Source: JAPPHA01 sp965220985
Lineage (GTDB): Bacteria; Pseudomonadota; Alphaproteobacteria; Rhodobacterales; Rhodobacteraceae
DNA length: 64,000 nucleotides
Assembly (NCBI GenBank): GCA_965220985.1
Contig: OZ244854.1
Span: 1,612,001-1,676,000, forward strand
Direction: 5' to 3'
In this document: one piece after another, positions 17,482 to 25,322 of the stretch
Layout of the letters: every line of letters begins with the position of its first letter
Numbering within the stretch: the first letter of the stretch is position 1
Made by a program: the position numbers and the translations under genes
The notes under the pieces: model-generated
The model's input: the letters and a program-made list of their open reading frames with translations, nothing else
Told to the model about the DNA's origin: nothing
The model's database searches: none

Positions 17482-18243
17482 ATGGGGATTTTTGGATACA
17501 CGATGTCGGCTTGTTTCGCTCGAATTGCGATGACGGTCTTCCTTGCAGGGACGCTGTCGGTGTCTTTGGTTTCTGCAGGGTTGGCAGACCGCTGGCAGGA
17601 CATGGACCCGTACGAACTGACCAACAGGCAAACCCATGAGTTCAACAGGGGCTTCGATCGTGGAGTTTATCGACCCGCTTCAAGGGCATACGGTGCGATC
17701 GTTCCGGGACCGATCGATGTTTTCATCGCGAACTTTTCGCGGAATCTCGCTCTCCCGGGGCGGGCGATCAATTCCCTGCTGCAGGCGGACTTCGCCGGCA
17801 GCGCGGAGACGATCGGTAGATTTGCAACCAACACGATCATCGGCTTCGGAGGGATTGCCGACCCGGCGACCGATCTGGGTTTTGCCGACGAGGAGACGGA
17901 CTTCGGCGTGACATTGTCGAAATGGGGCGCGGGAAGCGGCAACTACATCGAGATTCCGTTTGTCGGCCCCCGGACCGTGCGGCACGCCACCGGAATGGTG
18001 GTTGACATGTTGCTTGATCCTGTTCCCAACGTTGTGCCCACGCGCAGCGAGGGAGCTTTTCTGGCAGTCTCGGCTCTCGATCTGCTGTCCCTCCGTGAAC
18101 GACAGGGCGAGTTTCTCGACCAGTTGCTGCATGAATCGGAAGACAGCTATGTCGCGACCAGGAATGCCTATTTTTCGAACCGGGAGAGGCTGCTCAACGA
18201 GGGTCTGACCGAGAGTGCGCTGGAGGATCCCTATGCAGAGTGA
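17482..18243 (+). CDS. mlaA: MlaA/VacJ family outer-membrane lipid asymmetry protein
   Basis: This 253-residue protein should extract misplaced phospholipids from the outer leaflet of the outer membrane and pass them to MlaC. The family core is visible: DPYELTNRQTHEFNRGFDRGVYRP, FSRNLALPGRAINSLLQADF, RFATNTIIGFGGIADPATDLG, and GNYIEIPFVGPRTVRHATG. A signal peptide precedes ADRWQD, but no lipobox cysteine is present, so it appears secreted rather than lipidated. Two starts are possible, ATG 17482 and ATG 17503; neither has a strong Shine-Dalgarno. The end overlaps mlaC by 11 bases. The MlaFED transporter genes are not in the window. Confidence 0.9.
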   Translation: MGIFGYTMSACFARIAMTVFLAGTLSVSLVSAGLADRWQDMDPYELTNRQTHEFNRGFDRGVYRPASRAYGAIVPGPIDVFIANFSRNLALPGRAINSLLQADFAGSAETIGRFATNTIIGFGGIADPATDLGFADEETDFGVTLSKWGAGSGNYIEIPFVGPRTVRHATGMVVDMLLDPVPNVVPTRSEGAFLAVSALDLLSLRERQGEFLDQLLHESEDSYVATRNAYFSNRERLLNEGLTESALEDPYAE

Positions 18244-18853
18244 ATTCAATCCCCGTCGCAGGATGTTCGTTTCAGTCCTGGCTGGCTTGGCAATTCTGGG
18301 CGCCCCGTTGCTTAGGCCGGCTCCGGCGGTTGCGTTGGAGGTTGCCGAGGCCGAAGCCCTGATCGAAGCCATCGTCGAAGACACGCTGAGCGCGATGAAC
18401 AGCAACGAGTCCGAAGCGCAGATTCTCGAGCGCTTCGTGTCCGTGCTCGAGACCTATGCAGATCTCCCGATCATGGCCCGAAGCACGCTCGGAGTCGCAT
18501 GGCGCCAAGCGAACGACGAACAGAGGCGCGCTTTCATTTCCGCATACACCCGATATCTGGCGTTCAAGTACGGCAAGAATTTCCGGCCGTTTCGGAACTC
18601 CAGGGTCCAGATCAGGCGTTCCATGGTCGTCAAGAGCGGCGTCCTTGTCGAGACGATTGCGACCAGATCGGGTGCGGAGCCTGTCGCGATCGATTGGCAG
18701 ATCTCGGACAAGAGCGGCAGGGCGCGGGTTTTTAACCTGTACATTGAAGGGGTCAGCATGCTGTCGATCGAACGCCAGGAGATCGGGCAGTTGTTCGAAC
18801 AGGCCGGTCGCGACATCGACTTGCTGATCGCCGAATTGCAGTCTCGCAATTGA
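18233..18853 (+). CDS. mlaC: MlaC/Ttg2D family periplasmic phospholipid-binding protein
   Basis: This 206-residue periplasmic shuttle protein carries phospholipid between MlaA in the outer membrane and the MlaFED importer. The N-terminus has an arginine-rich n-region (NPRRR) and a signal sequence ending near VAL. The family part includes ALIEAIVEDTLSAM, LPIMARSTLG, WRQANDEQRRAFISAYTRYLA, VDWQI-like AIDWQISDKSGRARVFNLY and EGVSMLSIERQE. ATG 18233 is supported by GGAGG six bases upstream and lies inside the end of mlaA, so the two are translationally coupled. Nothing unusual is seen. Confidence 0.92.
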   Translation: MQSEFNPRRRMFVSVLAGLAILGAPLLRPAPAVALEVAEAEALIEAIVEDTLSAMNSNESEAQILERFVSVLETYADLPIMARSTLGVAWRQANDEQRRAFISAYTRYLAFKYGKNFRPFRNSRVQIRRSMVVKSGVLVETIATRSGAEPVAIDWQISDKSGRARVFNLYIEGVSMLSIERQEIGQLFEQAGRDIDLLIAELQSRN

Positions 18854-19281
18854 CGGCAACGGTCGCCCTCGATCAATGCAACCGAGCACTCGCGGAGCTT
18901 CGCCTTGTCGATCGAGGCTGCAATCGGGGCGGCTACGGTGATGCCGATGTCGAACGAATCGCGTGTCTCGGTTTCAATAATTTGCTTCCTGTTGGGGTGA
19001 CGACGCCGGCTCGACTGTCCGGTCTTGGTGCATTTCTCGCGTTCTGGCAGTGCGTCCGCTCCGCCCATGGTTCGGGAACGGTCCTTGTTGGCGCCCGGGA
19101 AACCACCGTTGAATCGCGAGCCTGACCCGGTCTGCGGGGTCGGGTGCGAGAGTGGAAACTTGACCGACCGTCAGGCGAGCAGACGCGAGGCAGTTGAACG
19201 CATTCCGGCAAGCGAACCCGTTGTCAGCGCGACTTGGCAGCATTGGCCGTTAAGTTGGGCCGTCCAGATGGAGACATCAGA
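18854..19281. other. Intergenic stretch after mlaC, no gene supported
   Basis: About 428 bases follow mlaC. Open frames here are short and lack ribosome-binding sites. No terminator with a T-run and no repeat was recognised. Confidence 0.45.
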
Positions 19282-19989
19282 ATGATGCAAGATCCCCGCG
19301 CTCTCGAGGCGCGTTGCCGAACACTGATTCGGAAACTGGAGTCTCATGACGATCTTCCGCCGGAAGCGGCTGCGATGTTCGATTTTCTGGATCACCTCGC
19401 CGATCGCTTTGCGCGATTCGGACCCACGATTCCGGCTGACTCCCTTGCAGAAACGGCGGAGCAGATTGAAGGTGATGCTGCAACTCTCGCCACAATTGAA
19501 CGGTTTATCGACAAATGGGAATTGCTTCGCGAAGAACGCGCCCAGCTTGAGGATGAATTGGCCAAGCGTGAAGGTATAGCAGCCGGGCTTACCGATGAAT
19601 TGGCCAGGCTCAAGGATGCAAACGCCAAGCGTGCCAATTACGCAGCCAAGCTTGAAGATGAAGTGGCCAGGCTTACCGACGAAAAAGAACAGTATCACAA
19701 GGAGATTGCCGATCTCCTCAAGCAGTCCCCTGCCGTTGAGAAAAAGGTCGCCATGTACGTTGCAGAGAGTGCCCCACATGAGACGGACGGTGCCTATCAT
19801 GAGGCCTTGATGGCGGCCATCGACAAAGTGATCGATGAATCGGAAGCTGGAACACCCCAATGGCAATCCGACAAGTCGACATCCAGTTCCAAGGAAGTCC
19901 ATGCGAGTGGCAAGGGCAGGACAAAAGCGGTCAAGCGGAAAAAGCGGTGGCGAAAGGCTCAAAACACGAGTGGCCGCAAGGCAAAGTGA
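19282..19989 (+). CDS. Coiled-coil protein with a basic C-terminal tail, function unknown
   Basis: I do not recognise a family for this 235-residue protein. Residues about 80-155 are a long heptad-rich coiled coil built from near-repeats such as LEDELAKREGI, LTDELARLKD and LEDEVARLTDEKEQ. The N-terminal 60 residues look alpha-helical (ALEARCRTLIRKLESH; MFDFLDHLADRF). The last 35 residues are highly basic and low-complexity (KGRTKAVKRKKRWRK), which could bind nucleic acid or acidic partners. The tandem ATG ATG at 19282 has GGAGA about eight bases upstream. It is convergent with the decayed toxin-like frame that ends four bases after it, inside an accessory patch. A structural or nucleoid-associated role is conceivable but not shown. 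Confidence 0.7.
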   Translation: MMQDPRALEARCRTLIRKLESHDDLPPEAAAMFDFLDHLADRFARFGPTIPADSLAETAEQIEGDAATLATIERFIDKWELLREERAQLEDELAKREGIAAGLTDELARLKDANAKRANYAAKLEDEVARLTDEKEQYHKEIADLLKQSPAVEKKVAMYVAESAPHETDGAYHEALMAAIDKVIDESEAGTPQWQSDKSTSSSKEVHASGKGRTKAVKRKKRWRKAQNTSGRKAK

Positions 19990-19992
19990 TCG

Positions 19993-20391
19993 CTACGCCG
20001 GATCTATCCTGTATGCGCTGACAGAACCGTTCTTTTGAATTCCGGCATCGTACGGCGCGGAGTTCTCGGCGTTGAATCTCGCGATTCGATGCCGCCCTTG
20101 CGCAAGCAAATCGGCGATATCGGAACCGGTCGCGTTTTTGATCCGAATCACGATGACCCGGGCATTGTTGTCCTGGATTGCTGCTATCTCGGCTGTCCGA
20201 CATCGGGCATGGCGATTTGTGACCGCGATCCAGCCCCTTTGCACGAAGAGCGCAATCCAGTCCGCACCGGGCACTGCCGCCAGCAAATGATTGTCATGCA
20301 TCTCGATTGCCATGTCATTGTAGCACAACCGAATGGCGATGAAGTGTTTGCTCTGGCTGCGACCAAGAAAATGCGTCGGTTCAGGCGGCAG
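19993..20391 (-). pseudogene. Decayed VapC45-type PIN-like protein
   Basis: Reading from 20391, the frame encodes about 132 residues with the layout of VapC45-type PIN-like toxins: THFLGRSQSKHFIAIRL, a HDNHL segment, GADWIALFVQRGWIAVT and a long tail. The normal first acid in FLDRS is Gly here, and the acid usually following VVLT(K)D is missing (VTNRHA). No ATG, GTG or TTG start exists at the right place just after the upstream gene's stop; only CTG 20391 or an internal ATG at 20313 remain, and the latter would delete the first strand. Missing start plus lost acids indicate a broken or non-catalytic toxin. The upstream DUF433 gene overlaps it by 11 bases, the usual antitoxin-toxin arrangement. 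Confidence 0.55.
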
Positions 20392-21160
20392 CCTTGAGTT
20401 CGAATCGGATCGCTTCTTCGATTTCCGCAGTCTTGCGCCCATAGTCCTGTGCCAGTTGGTCGATGGATTCCCCGGCGTTGTAACGCTCGGCAATCACTTG
20501 GGTGGCGAGACCGGTACAAGCAATGACCGGACGCCCAGCGGAGAGATTGGGGTCGATGACGATCATCGACGGTGAGTCATGCATTGCGCCCCCCGCGAAA
20601 GGGTAAAGCTTAATCGGGACGCCGACGGAGTCGCGCCTGATCCGCCCAAGTGCCATGCTCATGAAATTGCGCATGGCGAGCCGACCAGCTCGGCTAACGT
20701 TGACCAGTTGACCATACATTTCGATGAATTGGTCCAAGCCATTTGTTGCAAGTTCTTGGCTGATGAGTGAATGCTGATTGCCGACAGGTGCCTTCGCATG
20801 GCTCGAAACGTACTGAATCGACATCCGAACGCTTGACGCATTGACCTCATGATCCCGCCCGATGGCGGCCATAAGATGAAGCTCGGTAAGGTTCAAGAAA
20901 GACAGCAAAGGTGGCTTGAACGTGGGGATTTGAATCAGCGGTTCATGCTGGTCTCTTCCCAGTGACCAAGATCGGATGGTACTTGGCCGCATGGAGAGAT
21001 AGTGTGCTGCTTCCGAGACTGCGTAAGCCGGAAGTGCTCGAGGATCGTTCGCTAACGAGTGTTGGTCGACAGTTCTTCTCCTTCGCGATGGCCCGAACCA
21101 GTTTTCTGCATGTTCGCCGCATGCAGTCCGCTTTGACGTGAATGTCGCGTGCCTCAGCAT
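20381..21160 (-). CDS. MerR-like HTH plus DUF433 (VapB45-type antitoxin-like) protein
   Basis: This 259-residue protein combines a helix-turn-helix near residues 45-70 (YAVSEAAHYLSMRPSTIRSW) with a C-terminal DUF433 domain near residues 190-259 (PSMIVIDPNLSAGRPVIACTG, VIAERYNAGESIDQLAQDYG, EIEEAIRFE). Proteins with this architecture act as DNA-binding antitoxins that neutralise VapC45-type PIN-like toxins. The toxin frame directly downstream is degenerate, so this copy may be an orphan regulator. The start is uncertain: ATG 21160 has no clear ribosome-binding site, and the first 40 residues look unlike the family. It is probably autoregulatory by analogy. Confidence 0.75.
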   Translation of the reverse strand: MLRHATFTSKRTACGEHAENWFGPSRRRRTVDQHSLANDPRALPAYAVSEAAHYLSMRPSTIRSWSLGRDQHEPLIQIPTFKPPLLSFLNLTELHLMAAIGRDHEVNASSVRMSIQYVSSHAKAPVGNQHSLISQELATNGLDQFIEMYGQLVNVSRAGRLAMRNFMSMALGRIRRDSVGVPIKLYPFAGGAMHDSPSMIVIDPNLSAGRPVIACTGLATQVIAERYNAGESIDQLAQDYGRKTAEIEEAIRFELKAAA

Positions 21161-21451
21161 TTCGTGGTCTGCGATCAGGTCGACCCCGCCTTTATTGATT
21201 GTACCGGAACGTGACCAGCCCGTGCCGCTTGGAAGCCAGGCCTGAGATGAACGTGTTCCGATCGCGCAATTCTCGAAGGATGCGCCAACTTCCGGCCGTT
21301 CAAACAGTTCCGCCGCTCATGGTTGTCGCAGCAGCCGTTATCTTGCGCGCTTCCGGATGGTTTCGAGGAACAGTCGTTCGGCAAACGTCGCATGCGACCA
21401 TGCAAAAGGACGTGTTCAGTTTGATGTCCGGGGTCGTGTTCGGTCTTGCCT

Positions 21452-23524
21452 TCAGTCTCGACGGGTTCCGAACAGACCGCCGAACACGCGGGCAAAGAAC
21501 GAGGGTTTCCGATTGGACCGCGGGGTCTCTTCTGCAACCTGGATCCCCTCGTAATCGGGCAGTGGTTCGGGCTCGATCATGGGCAGAGGTCTTGATGGCA
21601 GGTCGACGTGAACCCGAGCCATTGTTTCGCGCCAGATATCCGCAGGCAGTCCGCCGCCGGTGACGCCCGTCAAACGGGTGTTGTCATCGTACCCCATCCA
21701 GACGCCTGCGATGTAGTCGGCTGTGAAACCGATGAACCATGCGTCTCTCCCGCCTTGCGTGGTGCCGGTCTTGCCAGCCGCCTGACGGTCGTCCAGGCGG
21801 GCACGGGCACCGGTTCCGTTCTCGACGACATCGTGCATCATCCCGACGAGCTGTCGCGCGGAATGGTCGCTGATCACCCTGTCGCCAGACACGCGTGCGC
21901 TTTCCATGAGTGCAACAGGTTCGCCCTGAAGACTGAGACCGCGAATTCCCCATGGCGGAGTCGACTGGCCCAGGTTGAGGAATCCCGCATAGGCAGCAGT
22001 CATGTCGAGAAGCGTCGACTCGGAGGCGCCCAGCGCGACAGCCGGCCCCTGAGCGAGCGTGTTCGAAAGCCCGAATCCGCGAGCGACCTCCCGTACCCTT
22101 TGCCTTCCGACCGCTTCGGAAATTCTCACGGCTGCCGAGTTGGCGGAATGTGCCAGAGCCGTCGAGAAATCCGTCAGCCCGAGATACCGGTCCTTGTAGT
22201 TTCGCGGACTCCATGTGCCCGAACCCGGAATGTCGATGGTCAAGGGGGCATCCTGGATCCTGGAGTTCGATCGATAACCGTCCTCGAGGGCAGCGGCGTA
22301 GACGAAAGGCTTGAACGCCGAGCCGGTCTGACGTCGTGCCTGTGTGGCGCGGTTGAAGGTTCCGGGTGTTCCGGTGCTGCGGCCGCCGACGATGGCACGA
22401 ACGCTCCCATCAGGTGACATCACGACAATGGCGGCCTCGGCGCGTGAACCGCTTCGGACCTTGGTTGCGAAAACATGGTCGAGGGCAGCCTCGGCAGCAT
22501 CCTGAATGCGATGATCGAATGTCGTTCTGATCACGACATCTTCGTTCGTGTCCTTGAGCAGGAAGCCCGGCCCGGTTTCCATGATCCAATCGGCAAAATA
22601 ACCCCCTGCTTGTCGCGCAGCTGCGGGTGACAGCTTAGCCGGGTTGTTGCGTGCATGGTCTGCTTCGGCCTGCGTGAGACGCCCTTCGTCTTCCATCATG
22701 GAGATGATCAGGCTTGCGCGGTTGCGCGCGCCTTGCAGGTTCCGCGTTGGTGCATACCTCGATGGGGCCTTGAGCAATCCGGCGAGCATCGCCGCTTCAG
22801 CAGGTCCGACGTGCTGGGCGGATTTCCCGAAGTAGCGCTGGCTTGCGGCTTCGAAGCCGAATGTTCCCGCGCCGAGGTAGACCCGGTTCAGATAGATTTC
22901 GAGGATCTCGTCCTTGCTGAACTTGAGCTCCATCGCGAAGGACATCGGGATTTCGCGGATCTTGCGGTCAAATGATCGCAGATCAGAAAAGAACACGCGC
23001 TTGGCCACCTGCTGGGTGATGGTCGAACCGCCATGGCCACTGAACGGTGAGCGTCCTTCGCGAAGATTGATGAAGACGGCACCCGCGATTCCTGGCAGCG
23101 AGATCCCGAAATGCCGGTAGAAGCGCCGGTCTTCAGCGACGAGAATCGCGTTTTTGAGATGGGGTGACACGGCTCGCGACGTCACGAGCCCTCCGAACTG
23201 GTCACCCCGCCAGGCGAAGACTTCGTCGTTTCGATCGAGCAGAGTGACCGCTCCCTTCGAACGGTCGTCCATCAGTTCGACCGCTGGCGGCAAAGACGCG
23301 AAATCGTGAAGGGTCCAGGGGCCGAAGATCAGCAGAAGTAGAACTGCGAGACGAACGGATACCCAGACCGACCACCTGGTGGCGAGTCGCAGGCAGTTTC
23401 CAAGGACACGCCGCGGCAAACCCCTGCCGGAGCGTTTCCCGGATTTCGGATTGCCTTGTCCTGTTTCTGGAACTTGCCCCGCACGGGCGGATTTGCCCGG
23501 CTGCGCAGCCTTCCTGCCTGTCAT
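21452..23524 (-). CDS. Class A penicillin-binding protein (transglycosylase/transpeptidase)
   Basis: This 690-residue bifunctional murein synthase polymerises and crosslinks peptidoglycan. A basic cytoplasmic N-terminus precedes one transmembrane helix (SVRLAVLLLLIFGPW). The GT51 domain shows AEDRRFYRHFGIS with the catalytic Glu, GGSTITQQVAKRVF, and EILEIYLNRVYLGAG. The transpeptidase domain shows the SxxK in TGSAFKPFVYAAAL, the SxN in HSANSAAVR, and KTG in AAGKTGTTQGGRDAWF. ATG 23524 is chosen because it gives a compact Lys/Arg-rich tail before the membrane helix; a longer frame to 23599 lacks support. It is closest to PBP1A/PBP2-like class A proteins of alphaproteobacteria. It is divergent from the ArdC-like gene. 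Confidence 0.93.
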   Translation of the reverse strand: MTGRKAAQPGKSARAGQVPETGQGNPKSGKRSGRGLPRRVLGNCLRLATRWSVWVSVRLAVLLLLIFGPWTLHDFASLPPAVELMDDRSKGAVTLLDRNDEVFAWRGDQFGGLVTSRAVSPHLKNAILVAEDRRFYRHFGISLPGIAGAVFINLREGRSPFSGHGGSTITQQVAKRVFFSDLRSFDRKIREIPMSFAMELKFSKDEILEIYLNRVYLGAGTFGFEAASQRYFGKSAQHVGPAEAAMLAGLLKAPSRYAPTRNLQGARNRASLIISMMEDEGRLTQAEADHARNNPAKLSPAAARQAGGYFADWIMETGPGFLLKDTNEDVVIRTTFDHRIQDAAEAALDHVFATKVRSGSRAEAAIVVMSPDGSVRAIVGGRSTGTPGTFNRATQARRQTGSAFKPFVYAAALEDGYRSNSRIQDAPLTIDIPGSGTWSPRNYKDRYLGLTDFSTALAHSANSAAVRISEAVGRQRVREVARGFGLSNTLAQGPAVALGASESTLLDMTAAYAGFLNLGQSTPPWGIRGLSLQGEPVALMESARVSGDRVISDHSARQLVGMMHDVVENGTGARARLDDRQAAGKTGTTQGGRDAWFIGFTADYIAGVWMGYDDNTRLTGVTGGGLPADIWRETMARVHVDLPSRPLPMIEPEPLPDYEGIQVAEETPRSNRKPSFFARVFGGLFGTRRD

Positions 23525-23743
23525 GCCCGTGCTCTTTTTTCTTTGAAGCCTAAACCGGCCCTTTTGGCCGGTCAATACAGCACCTGGCCCCATCGCCAAC
23601 CGTTCGTGTCACGACATATGTGGCATTTTTGCCACAGATTTGAGGTTTCAGCCTCCAATACCCGATCTGAGAGATTTTTTTGTTCCTCTTTTGTTCGTGT
23701 TTTTGATAGGCGCGTACCCTTTTCAAAAAACAAGGAGCCAGAT

Positions 23744-24616
23744 GTGACGACCCGAACCAGCGCCTACACCGACATCACACTCAAGATCATCAAGGCACTG
23801 GAACGGGGCCGGCAACCCTGGAATCCCGAATGGACGAACGACATGACACCCGCATCGCTGCCGCGCCGGTGGACTGGAGAGTCCTATCAGGGCATCAACG
23901 TTCTCATGCTGTGGCTGGCGGCCGCAGAAAGAGGATTCGCATCGTCGCGGTGGCTGACCTACCGGCAGGCAAAAAAGATCGGCGGGCAAGTCCGTAGGGG
24001 CGAACGGTCGACCCGAGTGGTCTACTTCGAGTCGAGGGCCCGTTCTGACGATCAGGACGAAGACGATACCGGACATTGCATCCTGAAACGGTATGCGGTG
24101 TTCAACGCCGACCAGATCGACAATCTGCCCCCTGAATTCCATCGCGACGACACCCCCCGGATTCGTACCGAAGGACTTGACGGCATCGATCGGATGATCG
24201 CGCACACCGGAGCTTGCATCACCGAAAAGAAGGGCAACAGCGATGCCTACTATCTGGTCAGCGCTGACCGCATCGTCGTGCCGCACCGTGACAGCTTTGA
24301 GCCTGTCGAGCGGTTCTACGGTGTCCTCATGCATGAACTCATGCACTGGACTGGCAACAAGACCCGCTTGAACCGGTTGAGCCACGATGACAGCGAGAAA
24401 GACTATGCATTCGAGGAACTCGTCGCGGAGATCGGCTCCTGCTTCGTGTGCTCCAGTCTCGGCATCGCGCCGGATCTCGGCAATTCGGTCACATACATCA
24501 AGAACTGGGCTCTGCGTCTCGAGGCGGATCATCGAATGATTTTTCGGGCTGCCGGAGCCGCCCAGAAGGCTGCCGACTTCTTGCTCAAGTGCATGAAGTC
24601 GGGCGGAGCCGATTGA
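23744..24616 (+). CDS. ArdC-like antirestriction/ssDNA-binding protein with zincin domain
   Basis: This 290-residue protein has an N-terminal ArdC-type ssDNA-binding domain (residues about 8-130: ITLKIIKALERGRQPWNPEW, YQGINVLMLWLAA, WLTYRQAKKIGGQVRRGE) and a C-terminal metallopeptidase domain. The zinc motif is HELMH at residues 197-201, with the third ligand probably in FEELVAEIG. ArdC proteins from conjugative plasmids protect incoming DNA from restriction. The start is GTG 23744, with AAGGAG six bases upstream. It lies between the PBP gene and the interrupted rpn locus, so it marks an accessory patch. Chromosomal copies are frequent and their role is unclear. Confidence 0.88.
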   Translation: MTTRTSAYTDITLKIIKALERGRQPWNPEWTNDMTPASLPRRWTGESYQGINVLMLWLAAAERGFASSRWLTYRQAKKIGGQVRRGERSTRVVYFESRARSDDQDEDDTGHCILKRYAVFNADQIDNLPPEFHRDDTPRIRTEGLDGIDRMIAHTGACITEKKGNSDAYYLVSADRIVVPHRDSFEPVERFYGVLMHELMHWTGNKTRLNRLSHDDSEKDYAFEELVAEIGSCFVCSSLGIAPDLGNSVTYIKNWALRLEADHRMIFRAAGAAQKAADFLLKCMKSGGAD

Positions 24617-24864
24617 ATGGAGCCGGAGTCGTTGTCGTCAACACGGAACCTCGAGCGGTCAGACCAGTTCCCGTCGGCTGTGGCATTGACCCGTTTGGTT
24701 TCGCATCCCGAGACCGCAGACATTGGTCATTTGCGACCGCTGAAGACCCGAGCGGTCAAACGCATCCGCATGACGGATGAAAGGCACGATTGCCAGACGC
24801 AACATCGCGACCACTCCCGGTTCCGGACTGAACCCATGACATGCCTTCTGACAGGAGAAATAGA

Positions 24865-25159
24865 TTGCCCGACTTGACACCCCATCCGCACGACGCGCTG
24901 TTCCGCCATCTCGTTTCAAGCCCCGCCGACGCTGCGACGCTCTTGCAAGAACGTCTCCCCAAGAAGGTGGTCGAACTCATCGACCCCGATCGGGCGCCCG
25001 TGCATCTCGAGGGCACCTTCGTCGATGGCGAAGGCAGGAAGTCGCATACGGATGCGCTGTTTCAGGTCTACCTCAAGGGCGGCGAAGAGGCCTACATCTA
25101 CACCCTGCTCGAACACAAGTCGAAGCCAGATTACAGTACAGTGATTCAAGTGATAATTT
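24865..25159 (+). pseudogene. 5' part of an Rpn-family recombination-promoting nuclease gene, interrupted by a RIT element
   Basis: This is the N-terminal 98 codons of an Rpn (PF04754, PD-(D/E)XK) nuclease. TTG 24865 is chosen since AGGAG lies seven bases upstream and the product then starts MPDLTPHPHDALFRHL as in the family. The catalytic acids are visible: Asp63 in SHTDALF and Glu83/Lys85 in LLEHKSKPD. The frame runs up to the 7-bp repeat ATAATTT, then enters the inserted element and stops at TGA 25165-25167. The remaining part resumes at 28605. Removing the element and one repeat copy restores a single 345-residue frame. The nuclease core alone, without the C-terminal oligomerisation domain, is unlikely to work normally. 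Confidence 0.85.
25153..25159 (+). repeat. Left copy of 7-bp direct repeat flanking the RIT element
   Basis: ATAATTT at this position is repeated at 28598-28604, immediately outside the right inverted repeat. Both copies are in the same rpn reading phase. It is either a target duplication or the crossover core used by the recombinases. Confidence 0.7.
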
Positions 25160-25184
25160 TATGTTGAATTCAACATAACATAAC

Positions 25185-25276
25185 TTATGTTGCGGCCAGC
25201 ATTATGTTGCAGAGTGAACGCAACTGTCTGCCCGGCACAAGAACTTTTTCGCCAGCCGCAACATAATATTCCGCAC
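25185..25276 (+). repeat. Left 92-bp terminal inverted repeat of the RIT element
   Basis: It matches the reverse complement of 28506-28597 at 84 of 92 positions. Within it, the outer TTATGTTGCGGCCAGC and the inner GCCAGCCGCAACATAA are themselves inverted relative to one another, so each end contains two facing recombinase-binding-like arms about 60 bases apart. Confidence 0.85.
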
Positions 25277-25322
25277 GCGGAGTGTGGCATGATCGTGTCT
25301 CCAACTAGAAGGAGACAACATC

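Noticed and set aside
21199..21663. A 154-codon plus-strand frame before and antisense to the penicillin-binding protein gene
   Set aside because: It overlaps the conserved C-terminal coding region of the PBP in antisense and has no domain or ribosome-binding site.
25205..25276. A CRISPR-like or tandem repeat at 25.2 kb because of repeated TTATGTTG motifs
   Set aside because: The repeats are part of the paired inverted ends of the RIT element, not regularly spaced direct repeats.
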